A stretch of 64,000 nucleotides of DNA from Isoetes taiwanensis (taxonomy: Eukaryota; Streptophyta; Lycopodiopsida; Isoetales; Isoetaceae), in the NCBI GenBank assembly GCA_021234155.1, contig JAJEKV010000004.1, positions 3,722,109-3,786,108 of the forward strand, in the 5' to 3' direction. Shown in pieces: positions 62,401-64,000 of this stretch. Numbering within the stretch: position 1 is the first letter of the stretch; each line of letters opens with the position of its first letter. Below the pieces are notes generated by a model, which worked only from the letters and a program-made list of their open reading frames with translations, ran no database searches and was not told where the DNA came from. The translations under genes were made by a program, and so were the position numbers.

Positions 62401-64000
62401 TTTTGAGGTGCTATATGGAACTAAGCTAGATGTCTCTAATCTTAGGGTATTTGGCTTCCTATGCCATTGTTCCTTGAGAATTACTGCAGAAACAAGGCAA
62501 GTTAGCTGACAGAGCTATAAAGGTTATCTTTATTGTATATCCTAGCAATAAAAACTAAGTAAAGTTTACAAGTAATCCAGGCACGAGAATAACAACTTTT
62601 ATTTTGAGGGTAAGACAGTTGGTGGTAGAAAGAGCTACATCCCCTTCCATCTGCCATCATTTTGACTACTGTTCTTGGTATATGGATAAAGATTCTTGAA
62701 ATCATTCAATTGGCCTGCCAAATGCTTGGTAGCCCCAGGATCTACAAGCCAAGCATGTGGCTGTAAATTCTCTGCAGTGATGTTGAGGAAATGCAATTCT
62801 GCCTCCTCCAAATCAACATGATAAACATGAGCAGTTACCTCATGTGAAGAACTCGAATCTGTAGCCTTTTGTTTTGCCTCCTTATACGTCACAAAATCAG
62901 CAACATCCTTGAGAAGTTCCTTGCAGTCTCGTTTAACGTGGCCCTTTTTATTGCAATAACAGCAAGTAAATGGTTGCTGAGGTGCAGACTTAGCCTCTGA
63001 TTTAGATTCTGCTGTAACATCAAAAGAGGAACGAGTAGATGCAGCATTGGCCTCAGAAGTAGATACTAATGGCAGTATGGAAGGTGTGGAAAGCCCAGTT
63101 TTAGAATAAAAAGTGGCCTCCATTTGATCATACCTTTTGTGACATTGTTCCGCATCTATAAGTTTGTGTTGAAGCTGATTGAAGGAGATAGTGATCTTAT
63201 CCTGCAGCTTGTAATAGTCTGTGACACTTTGATACTCATGAGGCAGGCCTTTGAGAGCATATTGTATAAGGGATAGATCTGTGAGAAGACCACCTGCTGC
63301 ATGATATTTTTCCCTCAAGGCCTTGAACTGTTGCAGATAATCTCGCATGTTAGAGCATCCTTCCAATCTTAGATTATCCATCTGGCTTTGAATTCCAAGT
63401 TGTTGACCTTCACCTGCCTGAATACAATTCTGATGAAGGAAATCAAGAGCAGATGAGAAAGCTTTATAACCTCGAAGATCTCTCTGAAAATCTCTGCATA
63501 TAGAAGCTTTGAGATGATTCAGAGCTAGAAAATCTTTGTTGAGTTCATCAGGTGTGGTAGGTTTTCAAGTGAACTAGAACACAGCATTTAGACTGCTGAG
63601 ATTCAAGTTGGTTTCAAAAGCATCTCTTCAGGTCAAATAATTGTCAATAACTAACACCGGATGTGTAAAATACTTCTATGGATTTGAATCTGCAGCCATA
63701 TTGGATGTATGTATGAAGGACTTCAGACAGAGGTAAGATAGAACTTGTAAATCTTCATAAGGCCAGGGGAAATCTTACCAAATCAGCACATCCAAGCAAA
63801 AAGAATGAGATGAAGACGAATCTGAGCCAGAAAGTGCAGATCCGAACAAGAGAAAGCAGATCCGGTTCAATTCCATTGAGAAAGAACCTGGCATGAAGAA
63901 TCCGGCGTGAGAAGATTCTGGTGTAAAGATTCCTGGCATGAAGAATCAGGCGTGAGGAATGCGTCGTGAACAAATTTGACATGAGAAAAGTTGATTGAAT
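29367..64000 (-). CDS. Subtilase-TSP1-EGF gene, right copy, from protease end to C-terminal part (spliced)
   Basis: Exons on the minus strand, 5' to 3': 59130-59412, 58643-58741, 57766-57953, 57310-57478, 47420-47613, 41416-41507, 41086-41350, 40881-40961, 39335-39481, 39082-39255, 37885-37946, 35634-35832, 35402-35545, 33372-33471, 32919-32996, 30242-30283, 29595-29805, 29367-29477. Catalytic Asp, His, Asn and Ser exons would lie right of the window. From 41507 to 35402 each of the eight exons joins its neighbour in phase with intact cysteines. At least one exon is missing between 57310 and 47613, one between 47420 and 41507, and one between 35402 and 33471. The product is probably extracellular. 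No stop codon, membrane segment or GPI signal was identified. Confidence 0.75.
29595..29805 (-). CDS. Exon: Cys-rich and EGF-like segment
   Basis: Acceptor atggcag, donor AAAG|GTATAG. It reads ICGNGMCEIGERCN, after one break GYPCCLEDCPYVLSACP, then EPCSGNGACLM, and after a second break GQCHCYKG. CGNG.CE.GE.C followed by CC.EDCP is a known cysteine pattern of secreted proteins, and CSGNG.C...GQC.C is the first half of an EGF domain. One break is an extra T in a T run; the other looks like two extra bases. Confidence 0.65.
29880..29925 (-). repeat. tRNA-like B-box, possible SINE remnant
   Basis: The minus strand contains GGGTTCAATCCCCAG, a good polymerase III B-box with a T-arm-like stem CTGGG/CCCAG. 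No matching acceptor stem or clear A-box was found, so this is not a functional tRNA gene. Confidence 0.3.
30242..30283 (-). CDS. Candidate micro-exon: ERLGMPKLRLKGQK
   Basis: 14 codons between acceptor ttttaag and a weak donor AAG|GTTGGT. Phase 0 at both ends suits the exons at 32919-32996 and 29595-29805. The acceptor lacks a strong pyrimidine tract, so this remains tentative. Confidence 0.4.
30284..31099. other. Intron, nothing certain
   Basis: A minus-strand frame at 30711-30893 (LGRDYHAIWLVDLKK) is open for 60 codons but has no recognised family or splice fit. Confidence 0.4.
31100..32740 (-). mobile_element. LINE remnant, minus strand
   Basis: From 5' to 3' on the minus strand: a linker with GWADYAASLLD and LQAEMIA (before the reverse transcriptase), PVHKAGDLSNY, an RT block with STIDHIFTLR-like and EEAKAKKDLQLYM-like sequence in broken frames near 32250-32120, and the C-terminal zinc-binding region CILCNLNM...HFIFTCPAYYI at 31420-31330. 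Order and motifs are those of plant LINEs. It is related to the fragment at 19118-20450 and decayed throughout. Confidence 0.78.
32919..32996 (-). CDS. Exon: helical linker HLSTTMKLQKRDVEAS
   Basis: 26 codons between a good acceptor (tttcttcag) and donor CAG|GTACGC, phase 0 at both ends. The charged sequence HLSTTMKLQKRDVEASLLRS is likely alpha-helical. It joins the previous exon ending DRDRIQ in frame. Function unknown. Confidence 0.6.
33372..33471 (-). CDS. Exon: NCLNMNCSPSGPLKPD
   Basis: 100 bases between acceptor gatgcag and donor CAG|GTATTA. It encodes NCLNMNCSPSGPLKPDLPL and YYGADRDRIQ. It enters in phase 2 while the exon at 35402-35545 leaves in phase 0, so at least one small exon is missing between them. 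The C...C pattern may be the start of another EGF-like module. Confidence 0.55.
33472..34519. other. Intron, nothing assigned
   Basis: No coding or repeat signal seen. The missing exon before 33471 may lie here. Confidence 0.4.
34520..35174 (-). repeat. Probable LTR remnant sharing the TGTGACGTTCC end
   Basis: The minus strand starts TGTGACGTTCCAGC at 35174, the same terminus as the long LTR at 27075. The part near 34650-35100 is GC-richer than its surroundings. The other end could not be fixed, and 34520 is only a guess from composition. Confidence 0.4.
35402..35545 (-). CDS. Exon: beta-rich segment VAERLFVISEAVV
   Basis: 48 codons between acceptor gaaacag and donor TCG|GTAATC, phase 0 at both ends. 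It reads VAERLFVISEAVVLDGI, then GKISVGTFNLTILPYSS, alternating hydrophobic residues as in a beta sandwich. Its start joins the exon ending LASFISA in frame. No named family recognised. Confidence 0.75.
35634..35832 (-). CDS. Exon: CCGTIRD...CHICDGDG cysteine module
   Basis: Acceptor tttgcag, donor GCT|GTAAGT, fully open. It reads FVDINSQCCGTIRDEKGICC, then SGNLDECHICDGDGISCATN, then TLAAVLSNDRVDSW. CC..G.LD.C..CDGDG.SC is a cysteine module found in secreted and adhesive proteins, related in pattern to the CGVCGGDGSSC segment of ADAMTS proteins. One base completes the codon left open by the exon at 37885-37946. Confidence 0.85.
35833..36244. other. Intron, nothing assigned
   Basis: No supported feature. 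Confidence 0.45.
36245..36943 (-). mobile_element. copia gag fragment with primer-binding site
   Basis: The minus strand has TGGTATCGGAGC at 36932-36943, a primer-binding site, then a start codon at 36727 and 160 codons of gag N-terminus with LNGKNYNSWKNLMEPVL and KGLWEYC, the standard copia capsid opening. It ends at 36245 without the rest of gag or pol. The LTR would lie right of 36944; its far end was not found. Confidence 0.7.
36944..37884. other. Probable LTR and flanking sequence
   Basis: A minus-strand TATA-like tttttatatatgc lies near 37050, as expected in an LTR that ends at the primer-binding site. A 184-codon plus-strand frame (37177-37731) overlaps and shows no recognisable domain. 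Confidence 0.35.
37885..37946 (-). CDS. Exon: NGWCCNSGNIDACGICDG
   Basis: 20 codons plus two bases between acceptor ttgcag and donor AA|GTAAGG. It encodes NGWCCNSGNIDACGICDGTN, a second copy of the CC..G..D.CG.CDG module. It joins the preceding exon (ISPTAKIDV) and the following one (FVDINSQCC) in phase, giving two modules in a row. Confidence 0.85.
38400..38560. repeat. Tandem duplication of about 72 bases
   Basis: The unit beginning ctcatcccaattcttg and ending near ccagaa occurs twice in a row with a few differences. Lies in an intron. Confidence 0.75.
38590..38720 (-). pseudogene. Decayed duplicate of the EGF/CCPH exon
   Basis: Aligns over about 125 bases with 39065-39190, including the donor side and the stretch for PDGQVGCC...AAVDLKQKCC, but with substitutions that remove several cysteines (for example a change in the GCCPH region). 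It lies 0.45 kb downstream of the real exon in the same orientation, so it is a local exon duplication that has decayed. Confidence 0.7.
39082..39255 (-). CDS. Exon: second half of EGF-like domain and Cys-rich extension
   Basis: 58 codons between acceptor tcatag and donor GTG|GTATCT, fully open. It starts EGKCSCSIGWEGTYCERPI, the typical EGF tail C.C..GW.G..C, and continues GFLPDGQVGCCPHAAVD, KQKCCISPTAKIDV. The first half of the EGF domain is in the previous exon, so an intron splits the domain between its second and third loop cysteines. Phase 0 at both ends. Confidence 0.88.
39335..39481 (-). CDS. Exon: end of a TSP1 repeat and start of EGF domain
   Basis: 49 codons between acceptor ctgaag and donor TTG|GTATTC. 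It reads CIDGLGSGLSDDSLCN, then MKPENSTSC, the second half of a TSP1 repeat, then SCEQNGCKGHGRC, the first loop of an EGF domain. It joins the previous exon (TSREIK) and the next (EGKCSC) in phase 0. Confidence 0.88.
39482..40880. other. Intron with short tandem repeats
   Basis: Contains a 23-base direct repeat (atttttatttcattagaatcg) near 39974-40020 and a 21-base direct repeat (aacccagtggatcc) near 40240-40280. Frames at 40455-40719 have no recognised domain. Confidence 0.5.
40881..40961 (-). CDS. Exon: middle of TSP1 repeat, W..GKWEPC
   Basis: 27 codons between acceptor attgcag and donor AAA|GTGAGC. It reads PCQTYSWHVGKWEPC then NPFTSREIK. The first PC closes the previous TSP1 repeat, and W..G.WEPC...SREIKC is the start of the next. 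This copy lacks the usual CS..CG.G between W and R, with TLDNP in that place, so one disulfide pair may differ. Confidence 0.85.
41086..41350 (-). CDS. Exon: one and a half TSP1 repeats
   Basis: 265 bases, fully open, between acceptor gcacag and donor CAG|GTCGAC (unusual after GT). It contains EVFCMNNLGHIGKEDRC and QNCNTQPC (end of one repeat), then YWEASEWSYCNKPCGEGRA, RDIVCLSNGTYVDDSFC and TEKICNSQ (a full repeat up to its last Cys). The WxxSxWSxCNxxCGxGxxxR spacing is the TSP1 signature. In other organisms these domains sit outside the cell and bind matrix or partner cells. Confidence 0.92.
41416..41507 (-). CDS. Exon: TSP1 repeat boundary, YYYGPWSECSQPCG
   Basis: 30 codons plus two bases between acceptor tttgcag and donor AG|GTACAC. 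It reads ACNMVSCVTFDYYYGPW then SECSQPCGAGVQTR. The first part closes a TSP1 repeat and the second opens the next, in phase with the exon at 41086-41350. The exon holding the end of the repeat begun at 47420-47613 is missing before it. Confidence 0.9.
41508..41879. other. Intron with possible LTR end
   Basis: Plus strand near 41740-41800 ends gataccaaca then cggtattgacc, which could be an LTR end and a degenerate primer-binding site of the next element. No matching 3' LTR was found. Confidence 0.3.
41880..43805 (+). mobile_element. copia element, 5'-truncated, RT fused to RNase H by deletion
   Basis: Integrase C-terminal part (GIKPDVSNLRVFGCLGYAS) near 41930, a Ser/Pro-rich linker, then reverse transcriptase and RNase H. 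The frame 42135-43526 is open for 463 codons and ends with a purine tract (gggtggga) at 43798-43805. Gag, protease and most of integrase are gone. Inserted in an intron between TSP1 exons, antisense to the host gene. Confidence 0.85.
42135..43526 (+). pseudogene. copia linker and reverse transcriptase, internally deleted
   Basis: 463 codons. A Ser-rich linker takes about residues 1-190. Reverse transcriptase follows with KWIFRTKYHSDGSLSKHKAR, LDFKSAFPNGDLEEELYMQQ, SLYGL and the catalytic YVDD box at about residue 385. YCLGIEVRQ is directly followed by ALIFCDNSGAVS of RNase H, so several hundred bases between them (end of RT and first half of RNase H) are deleted. A further frame at 43472-43672 carries the RNase H end (LSYCSTSDQAAYGFTK). 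Confidence 0.85.
43806..44075 (+). repeat. 3' LTR of the plus-strand copia element
   Basis: Starts TGTTGGAATATTCC right after the purine tract. It contains a TATA box (gatatataacagag near 43928) and a polyadenylation signal aataaa near 44056. The end is approximate. An alternating catgcatg/gcatgcac purine-pyrimidine run lies at 43831-43879. Confidence 0.6.
44072..45830 (-). mobile_element. copia remnant, minus strand, rearranged
   Basis: The minus strand has an integrase segment (LSPTFWAEAVLTVAYISN at 45825-45730), a Ser-rich linker at 44821-44330, and the start of reverse transcriptase (KWVFRTKYNSDGTVFEHKAR at about 44260-44150) ending at 44072. A second partial integrase copy lies near 45010-45060. 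A tandem duplication of about 90 bases is at 44782-44955. A GC-rich piece unlike the rest interrupts it at 45282-45640. Confidence 0.75.
45282..45640. other. GC-rich insert of unknown origin
   Basis: About 360 bases visibly richer in G+C than the flanking copia sequence. Both strands are open (113 codons plus; 76 and 147 codons minus). I recognise no domain. It may be a fragment of another transposon or of a host gene. Confidence 0.45.
46125..46780 (-). mobile_element. LINE 3' fragment, minus strand
   Basis: The minus strand carries the LINE C-terminal zinc-binding end (IFTCPVYYEIRGRFHC near 46690-46640), then IAYEDQKCIALFLHQ and RRRKRTVKDKHKQ. It ends at about 46125 with the same terminal sequence (ggtctcatagac to gttaatataatctttctttc) as the LINE at 20940-20990. 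5'-truncated. Confidence 0.75.
46781..47419. other. Intron, nothing assigned
   Basis: No supported exon. The missing second half of the TSP1 repeat begun at 47420 should lie somewhere between here and 41507. Confidence 0.45.
47420..47613 (-). CDS. Exon: first TSP1 repeat start, W..WGPCNKSCGGG
   Basis: Acceptor acttctag, donor CAG|GTAGCT. It opens with ILKEENCKNISLTKRS, a Ser/Asn-rich linker with possible N-glycosylation sites (NIS, NKTS, NSNS region), then HWKPVAWGPCNKSCGGGVQ, the start of a TSP1 repeat. It lies only about 75 bases left of the intact copia insertion at 47690, which therefore sits in the upstream intron, just before the acceptor. Confidence 0.87.
47690..47885 (+). repeat. 5' LTR of full-length copia element
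   Basis: TGTTAGATAA...CCTAATA, 196 bases. Differs from the 3' LTR only at one position (gtacggtaa against gtactgtaa). Confidence 0.95.
48384..49165 (+). pseudogene. copia gag of full-length element (one frame break)
   Basis: Starts ATG at 48384 (MDPFKFSTNAKL, then SNYKSWKSFM, the copia capsid opening). The frame ends at 48543 and continues in another frame from 48542 for 203 codons, through LNQMKSWRLDYNAAGGSLSE and a zinc knuckle CYNCGEKGHFKYEC at about 49074-49115. Length and order suit a copia gag. The break near 48540 may be an indel error or true decay. Confidence 0.82.
49166..52589 (+). pseudogene. copia pol of full-length element (frame-broken)
   Basis: Protease with DSGATKHM at about 49388. 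Integrase with its zinc-binding region at 49800-49950 and core at 49981-50350 (D in LHTDLCHM, D in SDNGGEY, E in NGVAERLNR). A Pro/Ser linker. Reverse transcriptase from 51166 with SLYGLKQAPRCWHH and the YVDD box near 51624. RNase H with TDADYANCLDSRKSTTG and LYCDNRGAIELTKD up to the stop at 52589. All catalytic residues are visible but lie in several different frames. Confidence 0.85.
52692..52887 (+). repeat. 3' LTR of full-length copia element
   Basis: 196 bases, following the purine tract agagggag and followed by ATTTA. Confidence 0.95.
52893..54545 (+). other. Unassigned sequence with two overlapping reading frames
   Basis: Plus-strand frames at 52989-53216 and 53134-53382 overlap; the second reads QVEINRLYGTFEMKYRYS and ends ATLLNYRAWR, compact and protein-like. 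A single base shift would join the two. I recognise no family. The rest is AT-rich intron of the minus-strand gene. Confidence 0.4.
54546..54739 (+). repeat. LTR of gag-bearing copia-like element, right copy
   Basis: TGTTAGCAG...TGTCAACA, followed by TGGTATCAGAG. Counterpart of 6022-6221. Confidence 0.8.
54740..56410 (+). mobile_element. LTR element internal region with gag, right copy
   Basis: The gag frame 55483-55809 starts MAFLYSWEILTHELLNGE and keeps the LNGENHHSW capsid motif and FQHALEFVQQN. It resumes near 55890 with DDATLITHALNGLSKEYRY and QMQHQLMETESRYKR. A coiled-coil stretch follows at 56090-56400 (KFQKDVVQYLKEQALKASE, later TEQLHHFQDTSIVLEKDL). No pol genes follow. Confidence 0.72.
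56411..57110 (+). other. Unassigned segment with 78-codon frame
   Basis: The frame 56718-56954 is open from MASFYGRMHYVYRQSERAV to FLASWKDQF, with KLVYKAKKEDASNFGDRCSD in the middle. No domain recognised. It may be captured host coding sequence in the LTR element or an unrelated remnant. Confidence 0.4.
57111..57298. repeat. Two 94-base tandem units with donor copies, right copy
   Basis: Units at 57111-57204 and 57205-57298, counterpart of 8590-8776. Each repeats the donor context of the exon at 57310-57478 on the minus strand. Confidence 0.85.
57310..57478 (-). CDS. Exon: beta-rich domain, CNDDTC segment, right copy
   Basis: Acceptor ccgttag, donor ATT|GTAAGA. It begins VVDISL, then after one break DTLTQFDSIMSIYE, NQISCNDDTCSVQSF and WKDRTYII. 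The break lies near a TTATCACG sequence. It completes the domain begun at 57766-57953. The exon that should follow, with the usual glycine-rich last strand, was not located. Confidence 0.75.
57766..57953 (-). CDS. Exon: beta-rich domain, DVVFQY segment, right copy
   Basis: Counterpart of 9247-9434, fully open: ICKWSLSNPCGQTSSNP, then SFDSCHNSGPDVVFQYKAAS. Acceptor ctgcag, donor ATG|GTAATG. It is joined in phase to the exon at 58643-58741 (Asp codon split). Confidence 0.82.
58643..58741 (-). CDS. Exon: FLDHQSKIAWAF, right copy
   Basis: Identical layout to the left copy: 99 bases, phase 1 in and out, FLDHQSKIAWAFISKDLRF then NITLEGRMVSRDN. It links the protease domain to the beta-rich domain. 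Confidence 0.8.
59130..59412 (-). CDS. Exon: end of S8 protease domain, right copy
   Basis: 283 bases, fully open. AGVAAVYLGRNPDARPSDVV, then TSTRLVNTNL and TYSVVLKPYFFDPTI, donor ATAG|GTTTGT. It is the cleanest copy of this exon and shows that the two-base loss in the left copy at the T run is a local defect. The Ser exon of this gene copy would lie right of the window. Confidence 0.92.
60130..60336 (-). repeat. Diverged copia LTR remnant, right copy
   Basis: Counterpart of 11590-11802, with the same duplicated unit of about 56 bases at 60167-60260 and the ending catatgctaaca. Confidence 0.65.
61234..61524 (-). pseudogene. copia linker between integrase and RT
   Basis: 96 codons, Ala/Ser/Thr-rich with repeated AxTIxSTSSA units, ending YEPLDYHEPIPEEDYPVEL. 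Such acidic, low-complexity linkers join integrase and reverse transcriptase in copia polyproteins. Confidence 0.6.
61730..62509 (+). pseudogene. Inverted copia integrase segment, right copy
   Basis: Two frames, 61730-61966 (LWHARFGHIHLPPLVSASKL, then CAACSLGKQ) and 62225-62509 (MIVPYGHSQNGVVERKNRTL with the catalytic Glu, FWDEAVLTADYFCN, LYGTKLDVSNLRVFGF). Opposite strand to the rest of the element. Confidence 0.82.
62635..63381 (-). pseudogene. copia gag and protease start, right copy
   Basis: 248 codons: capsid (MRDYLQQFKALREKYHAAGG, LIQYALKGLPHEYQSV), zinc knuckle CYCNKKGHVKRDC, and a protease start DPGATKHLAGQ with Pro instead of Ser/Thr after the Asp. The upstream part of gag continues in broken frames to about 63700. 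Confidence 0.82.

Larger units (their letters stand above)
48464..64000. repeat. Right copy of the 15.5 kb direct duplication
   Basis: Same content as 1-15459, offset by about 48.46 kb at its left end and 48.54 kb at its right end. Reading frames are better kept here: the exon at 59130-59412 is fully open, while its left counterpart has lost two T from a homopolymer. The copy is cut by the window edge, so its true right limit is unknown. The left limit is also unknown because its partner starts at the other window edge. Confidence 0.95.
60536..64000 (-). mobile_element. Minus-strand copia element with inverted integrase, right copy (cut by edge)
   Basis: 3' LTR 60536-60714 with a clear purine tract (minus strand tcagggggaa). 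RNase H and linker lie on the minus strand at 60960-61530, integrase on the plus strand at 61580-62560, gag and protease on the minus strand at 62635-63700. The 5' LTR lies beyond the edge. The structure is the same as at 11997-16051, so the inversion predates the duplication. Confidence 0.85.

Overview
The window looks like nuclear DNA of a land plant. It is AT-rich and packed with Ty1/copia LTR retrotransposons that carry the usual plant primer-binding site TGGTATC. It also holds LINE fragments, foldback elements and a host gene cut into short exons by kilobase introns. That host gene joins a proteinase-K-type subtilisin to thrombospondin type 1 (TSP1) and EGF-like modules. I do not know this architecture from flowering plants, so a spore-bearing plant (fern, lycophyte or moss) is my guess; this is inference only.

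Layout. Positions 1-15459 and 48464-64000 are the same 15.5 kb in direct orientation, differing by many small indels. Each copy holds, from left to right: a copia element (complete at 47690-52887, cut by the window edge at 1-4374), unassigned sequence, a gag-bearing LTR element, four minus-strand exons of the subtilase gene, and a minus-strand copia element whose integrase segment is inverted. The 33 kb between the copies is unique. From right to left on the minus strand it holds TSP1 exons (47.6-39.3 kb), an EGF-like exon (39.1 kb), CGICDG-type cysteine modules (37.9 and 35.7 kb), more extracellular exons down to 29.4 kb, then an intergenic stretch with a 1.5 kb LTR, then the catalytic exons of another gene copy (24.2-16.9 kb).

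Reading on the minus strand, the gene runs: inhibitor I9 tail and catalytic Asp (24.0 kb), His (22.8 kb), substrate-binding segment (21.5 kb), oxyanion Asn (18.0 kb), Ser (17.0 kb), end of the protease domain (10.9 kb or 59.4 kb), a beta-rich domain (10.2-8.8 kb or 58.7-57.3 kb), TSP1 repeats, EGF, CGICDG modules, a beta-rich exon, a helical linker and a second EGF/Cys-rich exon. Most adjacent exons fit in phase. The simplest reading is a head-to-tail tandem pair with a period of about 48.5 kb: the left copy shows its protease half and the right copy shows the end of its protease domain plus its whole adhesive half. The left duplicate carries more frame-breaking indels, often at CG sites or homopolymers, which points to lower consensus quality there; an assembly-made duplication is therefore not excluded.

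No CRISPR, rRNA or operon-like structure is present. Most of the remaining sequence is transposon remnant or intron.
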